This document shows positions 8,154-16,506 of a stretch of DNA of 64,000 bases, piece by piece. The position numbers and the translations under genes were made by a program. Each line of letters starts with the position of its first letter. Within the stretch, counting starts at the first letter, position 1. This DNA is from Flavobacterium sp. ASW18X. GTDB lineage: Bacteria > Bacteroidota > Bacteroidia > Flavobacteriales > Flavobacteriaceae. Under the pieces are notes generated by a model. It was not told where the DNA came from, ran no database searches, and worked only from the letters and a program-made list of their open reading frames with translations. The stretch covers positions 1-64,000 of the forward strand of contig NZ_SWKK01000010.1 of the NCBI RefSeq assembly GCF_005144745.1. Reading direction: 5' to 3'.

Positions 8154-8975
8154 TCATATTTTAAAAGTCACCACAGGAATTTCACTGTGGTTAGCTACAT
8201 CTTCTCCTATACTACCCATAAAAAAGTGGGTAATTCCTTTTCTACCATGCGTAGGAATGGCAATCATATCTGCAGCATTGCTATCTGCAAAAGCAAGTAT
8301 TCCTTTTTCTACCGTATAATCATTATAAATCACCACTTCCTTACCTAGTTTTGCTTGGTCTAAAAATTTAGAAATACGGCTGTAGGTATCTGCGGTACTC
8401 AAAAAGTTATCTGCAGGGGTATTAATGTACACCATTTGTAATTCTGCGCCTATAAGCGCTGCAAATGCCACCACGCGTTTGGCAACGTCTACACTTTCTA
8501 GTTTAAAATCTGATGCAAACACTATACGTTCCGCATTAAATTTTGTCATATCACCTTTCACGACCAAAACCGGAACCTCAGCACTACGTACTACGCGTTC
8601 TGTATTGCTGCCAATAAATAGTTCTTCTAAACCATCTACGCCATGAGACCCCATGACAATAAGGTCTGCTTTGTGTTTTTCTGCTACTTCATTTACTTCA
8701 GAGAACACTTTGTAATGTTTAATTATAGGTGTTACAGCTATACCTTCTAAGTAGGGCTTTTCTAAAAACTTAGCAAAGCGGTCTTCTGTTATTTTAAGCA
8801 GATGTACCATATGCTCTCCTGGAATTAAATCTGTATTAGACGTTACGGAGGGCGATAATTCTAGCATGTGCATTACATACAAGGTGGCATTATGTTTTCT
8901 AGCTATGTCTGCAGCTACTTTTAAGGCTGTTTCCGATTGTTGAGAAAAATCGATGGGTACTACAATACTTTTCAT
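8154..8975 (-). CDS. Universal stress protein, tandem UspA domains
   Basis: This 273-residue cytosolic protein has two Usp domains. The first (about 1-142) has IVVPIDFSQQSETAL, then ADLIVMGSHGVDGLEELFIGSNTE and VPVLVVKG. Its G-S-H-G and G-S-N-T-E pattern matches the ATP-binding Usp class. The second (about 150-273) ends in ADMIAIPTHGRKGITHFFMGSIGEDV with PVVTFKI. It starts 20 bases after the hemN stop and is most likely co-transcribed with it from the promoter at 10372-10414. UspA proteins support survival in stasis and low oxygen; the exact role is unknown. Confidence 0.88.
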   Translation of the reverse strand: MKSIVVPIDFSQQSETALKVAADIARKHNATLYVMHMLELSPSVTSNTDLIPGEHMVHLLKITEDRFAKFLEKPYLEGIAVTPIIKHYKVFSEVNEVAEKHKADLIVMGSHGVDGLEELFIGSNTERVVRSAEVPVLVVKGDMTKFNAERIVFASDFKLESVDVAKRVVAFAALIGAELQMVYINTPADNFLSTADTYSRISKFLDQAKLGKEVVIYNDYTVEKGILAFADSNAADMIAIPTHGRKGITHFFMGSIGEDVANHSEIPVVTFKI

Positions 8976-8995
8976 TTTTTTTGCTTTTAAATAGG

Positions 8996-10354
8996 TTAAA
9001 CGGTCATTGAGAATAATTGGGTATCAGGCTTTTTGCGCTGTAATTTTAAATCTAAGGCCATGCTTATGTTTCTGATAAAAGGCTTTCCTTTTTCGGTCAC
9101 CGTAATGCCTTTATCGTCTACCAAGACTAAATCATCTTTGGCCAATTCTTGTAATCTTTCTTGTATCTCTTGCAGCGGTAAAACGCCGTGGTCCTCTGTA
9201 TTCCATGCTGTTTTAAATCGGCACATTAAATTAAGAATATGTTTTCTTATTAAAATGTCTTCATTGTTAAGAATGTGACCTCTAAAGACCGGAATAACAT
9301 TATTTGCTACTAAATCTTGGTATTCCTCTATATTTTTTACATTCTGGGCAAAACCATACCAACTATCACTAATACTGCTGGCACCTAAGCCAATCATCAA
9401 TTGGGTTTTAGAAGGTGTGTACCCCATAAAATTGCGGTGCAACTTTCCGTTTGCAGCAGCAGTGGTTAACGCATCTGTAGCCAAGGCAAAATGGTCCATA
9501 CCAATATCAACGTACCCCATGTCTGTAAGCATTTTTTTACCTAAAGCGTATTGTGATTGTTTTAATGCTGCGGAAGGTAAATCAGAATCTTTAAAACCAC
9601 GCTGACCATTGCCTTTTAACCACGGTACATGTGCATAACTATAAAAAGCAATACGGTCTGGGCGTAGTTCACTGGTTTTTGTAATGGTATTTTTAACGTC
9701 TTCTAGTGTTTGGAAGGGTAAACCGTAAATAATATCATGCCCCACACTAGTGTAACCCACAGCTCTGGCCTGTTCCGTTACTTGCTTAACATTCTCAAAC
9801 GGTTGTACTCTATGGATGGCCTGTTGCACTCTTAAGTTGTAGTCTTGTACACCATAACTGACCCGCTTAAAACCTAGCCCATACAATAGTTGCAAATGGG
9901 CGGTTGTTGTATTATTGGGGTGCCCTTCAAAGCTCATTTCCACGTCTGTCGCTACTCTAGCTTTCCTAAAAATACCTCTAAGCAACATTTCTAAATTTTG
10001 CGGGGAAAAGAAGGTAGGTGTACCTCCGCCAATATGCAGTTCTTTTAGTAACGGACGCTCTGGCAATAGCTCCAAATACAAATGCCACTCTTTCAGTAAT
10101 GCCTTTACATAAGGTAGTTCTACATCGTGCCTTTTGGTAATGCGCTTGTGGCAGCCACAAAACGTACACATACTTTCGCAAAACGGTAGGTGTAGATATA
10201 AACTTATACCTTCTTCTTTGCTTTCTCCAAAGCTTTTAACCACACTATCTTTCCATTTTTTACCAGAGAATTCGGTAATATCCCAATAGGGAACCGTTGG
10301 GTAACTGGTATACCGTGGTCCTGCCACATTGTATTTCTGAACTAAATTGCACAT
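8996..10354 (-). CDS. hemN: Oxygen-independent coproporphyrinogen III oxidase
   Basis: This 452-residue radical SAM enzyme converts coproporphyrinogen III to protoporphyrinogen IX without oxygen, in haem synthesis. The N-terminus GPRYTSYPTVPYW and the cluster motif CESMCTFCGCH (CxxxCxxC plus the following Cys) identify the true HemN group rather than the HemW chaperone. HIGGGTPTF (SAM binding), SFEGHPNNTT and SYGVQDYN follow in the expected order. Length is close to the E. coli enzyme (457). The CRP/FNR-type operator directly upstream fits the usual microaerobic control of hemN. It is the first gene of a two-gene operon with the downstream universal stress protein. Confidence 0.95.
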   Translation of the reverse strand: MCNLVQKYNVAGPRYTSYPTVPYWDITEFSGKKWKDSVVKSFGESKEEGISLYLHLPFCESMCTFCGCHKRITKRHDVELPYVKALLKEWHLYLELLPERPLLKELHIGGGTPTFFSPQNLEMLLRGIFRKARVATDVEMSFEGHPNNTTTAHLQLLYGLGFKRVSYGVQDYNLRVQQAIHRVQPFENVKQVTEQARAVGYTSVGHDIIYGLPFQTLEDVKNTITKTSELRPDRIAFYSYAHVPWLKGNGQRGFKDSDLPSAALKQSQYALGKKMLTDMGYVDIGMDHFALATDALTTAAANGKLHRNFMGYTPSKTQLMIGLGASSISDSWYGFAQNVKNIEEYQDLVANNVIPVFRGHILNNEDILIRKHILNLMCRFKTAWNTEDHGVLPLQEIQERLQELAKDDLVLVDDKGITVTEKGKPFIRNISMALDLKLQRKKPDTQLFSMTV

Positions 10355-10371
10355 ACCTAATAATTATACTC

Positions 10372-10414
10372 CAAAGCTAAGGTTAGGCGTTTTTGTAAAA
10401 TATGATATTTATCA
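10372..10414 (-). promoter_or_regulatory. CRP/FNR-type operator and promoter of hemN
   Basis: The operator TGATATTTATCA (10403-10414) contains TGAT-N4-ATCA, the core of the FNR box. The -7 box TAGCTTTG (minus strand, 10379 to 10372) is a perfect Bacteroidota TAnnTTTG. The centre-to-box distance is again 36.5 bases. The transcript would start about 14 bases before the hemN ATG. Confidence 0.82.
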
Positions 10415-10432
10415 GGTTGCTATAAAAGAAAT

Positions 10433-10460
10433 GCCCTGCAGCCTTTGTAGCCTGCAGGGC
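10433..10460 (-). terminator. Terminator of the TonB-like gene
   Basis: GCCCTGCAG (10433-10441) pairs with CTGCAGGGC (10452-10460). On the minus strand ATTTCTTTTA follows. Confidence 0.75.
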
Positions 10461-10485
10461 ATCAACAAAAAAAACGAAAACCCCA

Positions 10486-11211
10486 TTATTGCATCACAAA
10501 ATTTATTGGGACACCATATCGTACTGTAGCTGGTCTGCCTCTTTGATTACCAGGTGTCATATTCGGTAACATTGCTATAATTCTTACTGCTTCGTCCTCT
10601 AACAATTTATCCGGACCTCTTTTATTTATATGGGCTACCTTGCCCTTAGAATTAATCTCGAACTGCACATAAACTTTACCCTGTATCCCTAATTCTAAAG
10701 CAGTACTTGGATACTTAAAGTTGTTTTTAATATGCTCCTGAATTTTCTGATTAAAACATGCTTTACGGGCTTCATTATCTGCTAAACCCTCGCAGCCAGG
10801 AAAAATAGGCACTTCTTCTATCACAGCAAAGGGAACGGTAATCTCCTCTTCTTCTTCTACTACCTCTACCTCATCTACAGCTACCACGGCATCATTCACG
10901 TAAATATCTTGGCTACTTTCTGTACTTTCTATTAAAGTCTCTTCTACCTCTTCCATATCTTCTACAATAGAAATAACGTCTGGAGCAGCAGGTGGTGGCG
11001 GTGGTGTAAAATTGGTTTGCATGTGGGTTACTGGTACTTCTTCATCTATATCGTCCATAACTTGCATTATGGTTACAAATTCTTCTGCTGTGGAATAGGT
11101 TTTATGTTCTAACATTCTCCATACAGCGAACAAGACAATAGTTAATCCTATTACAAAATAAAGACCACTATCTCTACTTAAATCTACTTGTGGGTTTTTC
11201 TTCAGTTCCAT
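10486..11211 (-). CDS. TonB family energy transducer
   Basis: This 241-residue protein is predicted to couple the proton-motive force to outer-membrane transport. One N-terminal membrane helix (about 16-31, GLYFVIGLTIVLFAVW) is followed by a proline stretch (FTPPPPPAAPD), a long acidic Glu/Val-rich periplasmic linker, and a TonB C-terminal domain (about 160-241) with FKYPSTALELGIQGKVYVQF and YGVPINFVMQ. The frame is open further upstream to an ATG at 11322. The start at 11211 is preferred because it gives the usual MELKKNP start before the helix, and because the promoter at 11233-11275 lies inside the longer version. Which receptor it serves is unknown. Sharing a promoter type with hemN suggests use at low oxygen, perhaps for haem or iron uptake. 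Confidence 0.85.
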   Translation of the reverse strand: MELKKNPQVDLSRDSGLYFVIGLTIVLFAVWRMLEHKTYSTAEEFVTIMQVMDDIDEEVPVTHMQTNFTPPPPPAAPDVISIVEDMEEVEETLIESTESSQDIYVNDAVVAVDEVEVVEEEEEITVPFAVIEEVPIFPGCEGLADNEARKACFNQKIQEHIKNNFKYPSTALELGIQGKVYVQFEINSKGKVAHINKRGPDKLLEDEAVRIIAMLPNMTPGNQRGRPATVRYGVPINFVMQ

Positions 11212-11232
11212 GGGTATTACGATTTTATAGTA

Positions 11233-11275
11233 TAAAAGTAATCTAGCTAAGTATCTTAAAACATGACAATTATCA
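11233..11275 (-). promoter_or_regulatory. CRP/FNR-type operator and promoter of the TonB-like gene
   Basis: The operator TGACAATTATCA (11264-11275) is identical to the one before the CBS gene, and the bases just beside it are also similar. The -7 box TACTTTTA lies on the minus strand at 11240-11233, with the same 36.5-base spacing. The predicted start is about 18 bases before the ATG at 11211. Confidence 0.8.
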
Positions 11276-11287
11276 TGCTTACCTTTT

Positions 11288-12010
11288 TTATTGAGATGTT
11301 GCTTTTTCTTCTTGTTGAGCAACCTTATTTTGTTTATCCTTATATAGTTTGGTCTTAAAATAAAGGCTGAATCTAAGGCGGTCGTAATTTTCTTTGCCTA
11401 CGTGATTTTTTAAATAGCCTAATTCTAAACACAGGTTTGGCGTTATTTTTTTACCAAGTCCAATGAAAAATCGGTTTTGCATTATTTTAAATTCGTTCAA
11501 CTCTAAAAAATGCTCATTAGAAACTTTTACGTAGGTTGATGCGTCTACAGCTTGTGTAAATTGTAGGCGATGTCGTAAGCGTGGTCCAAATGTATGGGTA
11601 GTTCCACTGTGTTTCCATCGGTGTTCCAAGCGAAAGCGCTGTGCAAATTTTTTACTATGCTTCCATCCCATTTCTTGGTACAACCAGAATTGACCTTTTT
11701 GTTCTAAGGAGTTTACCTTCTCAAAAGGATGGTGGTCTAAGAATGCTACCCCTGCACCTATATATGTATTGGAATTTAATTTATAATTGGCACCAACACG
11801 TAAAAATCCAAATTCCACGCTTTCTGCATAGTTGTATTGTCTTAGAATACCTACCGTTGGGATGCTCCAATTATTAGCAATTTGATGGGTGCCAACCAGT
11901 TGTGTCCACGTACCTACTTGGTCTTTTGGAGCTTCTTGTGTAAACCCCACTAGCGTATAAAAACTTAGTGCTAAAAAACAAAGGCGGAAGAAATATGAAG
12001 CCAGTTTCAT
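11288..12010 (-). CDS. DUF2490 outer-membrane beta-barrel protein
   Basis: This is a protein of 240 residues. A signal peptide (about 1-25, ending LVGFTQE) is followed by alternating strands rich in aromatic and polar residues, for example TWTQLVGTHQIANNWSIPT, RLEHRWKH and LRFSLYFKTKLY. This pattern matches DUF2490, a family of small outer-membrane barrels common in Bacteroidota and without a known function. It has its own CRP/FNR-type promoter (12030-12072), divergent from the usp-SLC13-pckA-pfkA operon. The downstream TonB-like gene has a separate promoter. Confidence 0.8.
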   Translation of the reverse strand: MKLASYFFRLCFLALSFYTLVGFTQEAPKDQVGTWTQLVGTHQIANNWSIPTVGILRQYNYAESVEFGFLRVGANYKLNSNTYIGAGVAFLDHHPFEKVNSLEQKGQFWLYQEMGWKHSKKFAQRFRLEHRWKHSGTTHTFGPRLRHRLQFTQAVDASTYVKVSNEHFLELNEFKIMQNRFFIGLGKKITPNLCLELGYLKNHVGKENYDRLRFSLYFKTKLYKDKQNKVAQQEEKATSQ

Positions 12011-12029
12011 GGTATTCCATTTTATATAC

Positions 12030-12072
12030 CAAAGGTCTACTCTAATAGGCTAGGAATTCATGATAAATATCA
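12030..12072 (-). promoter_or_regulatory. CRP/FNR-type operator and promoter of the DUF2490 gene
   Basis: The operator TGATAAATATCA (12061-12072) has the full TGAT-N4-ATCA core. The -7 box GACCTTTG (minus strand, 12037-12030) differs from TAnnTTTG in its first base. The spacing is 36.5 bases as at the other sites. Confidence 0.72.
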
Positions 12073-12117
12073 GGTAATCAAACTTTAAGGTTAAGAGAAT
12101 GTAAAGTATTCAAAAGC

Positions 12118-12160
12118 TGATATCTGTCATATTTTGCCCGCTAGGGGGACCCTACTTTTA
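12118..12160 (+). promoter_or_regulatory. CRP/FNR-type operator and promoter of the usp-pckA-pfkA operon
   Basis: The operator TGATATCTGTCA (12118-12129) is followed by ATTTTG and then the -7 box TACTTTTA (12153-12160), with the same 36.5-base spacing. It faces the opposite way from the site at 12030-12072, so two divergent units share this 180-base region. Confidence 0.75.
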
Positions 12161-12193
12161 CAGTGTTATTAGTTAACCTCTAAAACATCAGGT

Positions 12194-12985
12194 ATGAATC
12201 ACATTAAACACATTTTGGTCCCTTTCGATTTTACAGAATCGGCTATCAACGCATTAGACTACGCCTTAACATTCGTAGGTTTTGAGAACGATATTAAAAT
12301 TACAGCTGTATACGCTAGTACTAGCCCTATAACAAGTTTAGAAGAAGTGTCTTCTGAAGCTAAGTTTGTGTCCTTGGTTGCTTCATTAAATAAAAAAACC
12401 AAGAACGTACCCAAGCTAAAAATGGTCACAGGAGAAATTACCAACGTAATCTTAAGTGAACAAAACTTTTTAGAAGCAGACCTTATTCTAATGGGCACTA
12501 TGGGCGATAGTAGTGCAGACACCCATCTAACTAATACATCTAAATTGGTGTTAGAAGCAGATTGCCCTGTACTGTCTATTCCGTTAGAAACTACGGTAGA
12601 TACTCCTAAGCACATTGCCTTGGTTTTAGGCAATGAAGAGATAGAACACAAGAGCGTCCTCAACTTTTTATTAGACATCGCAAGGAGTTTTAATGCTAAA
12701 GTACACGTGCTAACCATCTACAAAGAGAGTATTTATAAAGAAAAAGTAGTGGTTGAGTCTAATGAGGACTCCTTAGAATACTATTTGGAGCATTTTTATG
12801 CATCGCATGATTTTGAAAAAAATCAGGATATAGAGCAAGGTATTATGGACTATGTGGCAGATAAAGAGATAGACCTTTTAGCTATTATCCCTAGAAACCA
12901 TGCCGAGAAAACAAAACCATCAGAAGGTAGGCTTACCAAATTATTAACCCTACACGCCACGGTACCTGTACTTACGTTGGATTAA
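12194..12985 (+). CDS. Universal stress protein, tandem UspA-like domains
   Basis: This is a protein of 263 residues. The first Usp domain (about 1-132) starts HILVPFDFTESAINALDYAL and has ADLILMGTMGDSS and CPVLSIP. The second (about 140-263) is more divergent and ends LLAIIPRNHAEK with VPVLTLD. The glycine-rich ATP motif of domain two is not preserved. It is the first gene of an operon with the SLC13 transporter (17 bases away), pckA, pfkA and cardiolipin synthase, under the CRP/FNR-type promoter. Confidence 0.82.
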   Translation: MNHIKHILVPFDFTESAINALDYALTFVGFENDIKITAVYASTSPITSLEEVSSEAKFVSLVASLNKKTKNVPKLKMVTGEITNVILSEQNFLEADLILMGTMGDSSADTHLTNTSKLVLEADCPVLSIPLETTVDTPKHIALVLGNEEIEHKSVLNFLLDIARSFNAKVHVLTIYKESIYKEKVVVESNEDSLEYYLEHFYASHDFEKNQDIEQGIMDYVADKEIDLLAIIPRNHAEKTKPSEGRLTKLLTLHATVPVLTLD

Positions 12986-13002
12986 CCTTCTATACCACGA
13001 TT

Positions 13003-14841
13003 ATGACCATCTTAATCATCATATTAATACTAACCATTGCCTTATTTGTGTGGGGAAAATACCCACCAGATGTGGTGGCATTAATGTCCCTACTATCACT
13101 ATATCTATTTGGGGTATTGGATATGACAGAGGCATTAAGCGGCTTTAGCAATGCTACCGTGATTATGATTGCCGCTTTGTTTATTATAGGAGAAGGCTTA
13201 TCCAGAACAGGGTGGACTGCCTTAGCTGGTCAATGTTTTGTTAATTGGGCCGGTAAGAGTGTCCCTAAACTACTAGTTATTGTTACCTTGGGTGCAAGTG
13301 TTCTATCTGGTTTTGTTAGTAACACTGGTACTGTGGCTGCTTTATTGCCCGTTACCGTTTCTGCCGCTTGGAATGCTGGCACCCTTCCTTCTAAGCTATT
13401 AATGCCCGTAGCTTTTGGTTCTAATACGGGAGGTTTATTGACGCTGACGGGTACACCACCAAATATTATTGCTAGTAATGCAATGGTAGAAGCTGGGTTT
13501 GAGGGATTCTCTTTCTTTGAATTTAGTTTGATAGGGCTCCCGCTACTCCTTATTGCCATTCTGTACTTTAGGTACATAGGCTACCGTTTGCTCCCTAGTA
13601 ATAAAACCAAAAACAAGCCTGTTAACATAGATGCAGAAATGAATAAATGGATAGAAGGATATAGTATTGGTGACAATTTATACCGTTTACGCATCCGTTC
13701 CATGTCCCCGTTAATAGGTACTAAAATTGGCGATTGGGGTTTTGAAGATAAATATAAAGTATGTGTAATGCGCTTAAAACGTAGACACCCTAGTCCTTTA
13801 CAACAAAAAACACCCGCCTTTGTAGAGTTACCAGACCCAGACACAGAAATGCGTTACCATGATATCATAACGGTTAAGGGCGATGCAGAACATATTAATT
13901 TTTTAACCTTAAAATTCAGTTTAGGGATTATCCCTACTCCACCAGAAAAAGAGACCTTAAAAAACGAGCTCATTAATCAAGAAATTGGTATGGCAGAAAT
14001 GCTTATTACACCAAAATCTGTGTTTGTCGGCAAGACTATAAATCTAGGTTCTTACCTGCAAAAATCTGGTGTACAGCTTTTAGCCGCTTCTAGGGATGAT
14101 AGACCTTTAACTAAAGCTATTACTATAAAGGCAGGTGACGCTTTTATCATACGTGGCCCATGGAGTGAAATAGATGGTTTAAAATCCGTATATGAAAATC
14201 TAGTTATTGTAGGTAGTCCAGAGTCCATGGCCAAAAACGTTCCGCAATTAACGCCTAAAAGTTATATTGCTCTTGGAGCATTGCTGCTAATGATTGGCTT
14301 ATTGGTTTTTAAAGTACTTCCTGGTGCCATAGCAGCGTTACTCTGTGCAGGTTTAGTGATGATTACGGGTTGCGTTCCTATTAATAAAGCGTACAAAGGT
14401 ATTTCGTGGACCAGTGTAATTATGATTGCCGCTATGATACCTATGGGAGTAGCACTACAAAAAACAGGTGTTGCACAATTGGCAGCAACTAATTTAGTAG
14501 ACACGCTTGGCTCATGGAGTCCTACCGCCTTATTGGGAGGTATATTTTTACTCACAACAGCATTTAGTCAAACAATAAATAATTCGGCCACCGCAGTACT
14601 AATGGCGCCCATAGCCTTGCTGGCGGCCACCTCTTTAGGGGTTTCTCCTAAACCCTACTTAATTACCGTTGCCATTAGTGCATCTACAGCGTTTTTAACC
14701 CCAGTGGGCACCACAACCAACGCCATGGTTATGACTGCGGGTGGATATCAATTTAAGGATTATGTAAAGGTTGGCGGTCCTTTATTGTTGTTTTTTTTCT
14801 TAGCAACCATAGTCCTGGTACCACTTATATGGAAATTCTAA
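13003..14841 (+). CDS. SLC13/DASS family transporter with TrkA-C domains
   Basis: This 612-residue inner-membrane transporter is related to carboxylate and sulfate carriers of the divalent anion:sodium family. An N-terminal membrane half (about 1-195) carries GFSNATVIMIAALFIIG and SNTGTVAALLPV, then GGLLTLTGTPPNI, typical of this fold. Two cytosolic TrkA-C (RCK_C) domains follow (about 215-300 and 315-400). The second membrane half (about 415-612) has QTINNSATAVLMAP and FLTPVGTTTNAMV. The substrate is not certain. Its position before pckA suggests a C4-dicarboxylate such as succinate or malate. It is the second gene of the operon. Confidence 0.88.
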   Translation: MTILIIILILTIALFVWGKYPPDVVALMSLLSLYLFGVLDMTEALSGFSNATVIMIAALFIIGEGLSRTGWTALAGQCFVNWAGKSVPKLLVIVTLGASVLSGFVSNTGTVAALLPVTVSAAWNAGTLPSKLLMPVAFGSNTGGLLTLTGTPPNIIASNAMVEAGFEGFSFFEFSLIGLPLLLIAILYFRYIGYRLLPSNKTKNKPVNIDAEMNKWIEGYSIGDNLYRLRIRSMSPLIGTKIGDWGFEDKYKVCVMRLKRRHPSPLQQKTPAFVELPDPDTEMRYHDIITVKGDAEHINFLTLKFSLGIIPTPPEKETLKNELINQEIGMAEMLITPKSVFVGKTINLGSYLQKSGVQLLAASRDDRPLTKAITIKAGDAFIIRGPWSEIDGLKSVYENLVIVGSPESMAKNVPQLTPKSYIALGALLLMIGLLVFKVLPGAIAALLCAGLVMITGCVPINKAYKGISWTSVIMIAAMIPMGVALQKTGVAQLAATNLVDTLGSWSPTALLGGIFLLTTAFSQTINNSATAVLMAPIALLAATSLGVSPKPYLITVAISASTAFLTPVGTTTNAMVMTAGGYQFKDYVKVGGPLLLFFFLATIVLVPLIWKF

Positions 14842-14866
14842 TAACAGCATTGTAAAAACAACACTC

Positions 14867-16495
14867 ATGGAATTAGTAGTAGAAAACAAAAGAGATTTAA
14901 ACAAGTATGGGCTTAAGAATGTTACGGCCTATTGGAACCTAGACGGAGAAACCTTACAACGCCATACCCTAGAAAAGGGTTTGGGGGTAGAAACTGAAAA
15001 TGGCACGCTAGCCATTAATACGGGTAAGTTTACAGGGAGGTCTCCTAAAGACCGTTTTTTAGTAAAAGATGATTATACCAAAGACAAAGTGTGGTGGGGC
15101 CGCATAAACAAACCTATTTCTCCAGAGAACTTTGACCAATTACAAGAAGAAATTATCAACTATCTATCAGGTAAAGAAGTTTATGTAAGAGATGCTGCAG
15201 TTTGCGCTGACCCTCGATATCAAATGAATGTGAGAACCATAACCGAATATCCGTGGTCCAATTTCTTCATTAAAAATATGTTCTTGCGTTTGTCTGAGGG
15301 CGAATTAGAGAATTTTGAAGAAGAATGGTTAGTACTTTGTGCTCCTGGTTACCTGGCCAATAACCCACAAGAATATGGAATTTTAGCAGGTAATTTTTCT
15401 ATCCTAAACTTTACCAAAAAAATCGCTTTGGTAGGTGGTTCTGCCTATACAGGTGAAATGAAAAAAGGGATATTCTCTGCCCTAAATTTAATACTACCTA
15501 CAGAAAAAAATGTATTGCCTATGCACTGCTCTGCCAACGTTGGGCAAGCTGGTGACACGGCTATTTTCTTTGGATTGTCTGGTACTGGTAAAACTACGCT
15601 TTCTGCAGACCCTAACCGTAAGTTGATTGGAGATGATGAGCATGGATGGACGCCAGAAAACACCATTTTTAATTTTGAAGGGGGTTGCTATGCCAAAGTA
15701 ATTGACCTAACAGAAGAAAAGGAACCCGAGATTTTTAGGGCGATAAAACCTGGTGCTTTATTAGAGAATATTACGTTTAAAGAGGGTACTAAAGAAGTTG
15801 ATTTTTTTGATAGTTCCATAACGCAGAATACCCGTGTGAGCTACCCTATTTACCACATAGAAAATAGCAAAGAACCTTCTTATGCCGGTAATCCTAAAAA
15901 CATATTCTTTTTAACCTGTGATGCTTTTGGGGTATTACCGCCTGTATCAAAACTTACAGCAGGACAGGCTGCATACCATTTTATCTCTGGTTACACTGCT
16001 AAAGTAGCTGGTACAGAAGCTGGTATTACAGAACCTGTACCCTCTTTTTCTGCTTGTTTTGGAGAACCTTTTATGCCACTACACCCAACCGTTTATGCAG
16101 AAATGCTGAGTAAAAAAATGACCGAAGCAGGCGTTAATGTATGGTTAATTAATACCGGATGGAGTGGCGGTCCTTACGGCGTAGGCTCTAGAATAAAATT
16201 AAAATATACTAGAGCTATGATTACAGCCATATTAGAAGGTCAATTGGAGCAGGTGGAGTTTGAGACACATCCTATCTTTGGTCTGTTTATGCCAAAATAC
16301 TGCCCTGGGGTACCTACAGAAATGTTAGACCCAATGAACACGTGGTTGCAAAAAGGTGCTTATATTAGTAAAGCAATTCAGTTAGCACACTCGTTCCATA
16401 TCAACTTTGATAAGTTTGCATCAGAAGCATCCGAAGAAATCTTGAATGGCGGGCCGCTAATTGATTCGCACCATAGTTTGGCAGACCATCTTTAA
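14867..16495 (+). CDS. pckA: Phosphoenolpyruvate carboxykinase (ATP)
   Basis: This 542-residue cytosolic enzyme interconverts oxaloacetate plus ATP with phosphoenolpyruvate, CO2 and ADP. Visible signatures are GKFTGRSPKDRF near the N-terminus, the P-loop GLSGTGKTTLSADP, the metal site GDDEHGW, and RVSYPIYHI with the FLTCDAFGVLPPV stretch. Length is typical of the ATP-type enzyme (about 530-540). It lies 25 bases after the transporter gene and 11 bases before pfkA. Having PEPCK and phosphofructokinase in one operon is unusual if PEPCK were purely gluconeogenic. Together with the low-oxygen promoter it suggests carboxylation of PEP on the way to succinate; this is inference. Confidence 0.95.
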   Translation: MELVVENKRDLNKYGLKNVTAYWNLDGETLQRHTLEKGLGVETENGTLAINTGKFTGRSPKDRFLVKDDYTKDKVWWGRINKPISPENFDQLQEEIINYLSGKEVYVRDAAVCADPRYQMNVRTITEYPWSNFFIKNMFLRLSEGELENFEEEWLVLCAPGYLANNPQEYGILAGNFSILNFTKKIALVGGSAYTGEMKKGIFSALNLILPTEKNVLPMHCSANVGQAGDTAIFFGLSGTGKTTLSADPNRKLIGDDEHGWTPENTIFNFEGGCYAKVIDLTEEKEPEIFRAIKPGALLENITFKEGTKEVDFFDSSITQNTRVSYPIYHIENSKEPSYAGNPKNIFFLTCDAFGVLPPVSKLTAGQAAYHFISGYTAKVAGTEAGITEPVPSFSACFGEPFMPLHPTVYAEMLSKKMTEAGVNVWLINTGWSGGPYGVGSRIKLKYTRAMITAILEGQLEQVEFETHPIFGLFMPKYCPGVPTEMLDPMNTWLQKGAYISKAIQLAHSFHINFDKFASEASEEILNGGPLIDSHHSLADHL

Positions 16496-16506
16496 AATAA
16501 ACCTAT

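Noticed and set aside
11212-11322. Longer start for the TonB-like protein
   Set aside because: The extra residues are poly-Lys-rich, overlap the DUF2490 stop region and contain the predicted promoter of the gene.
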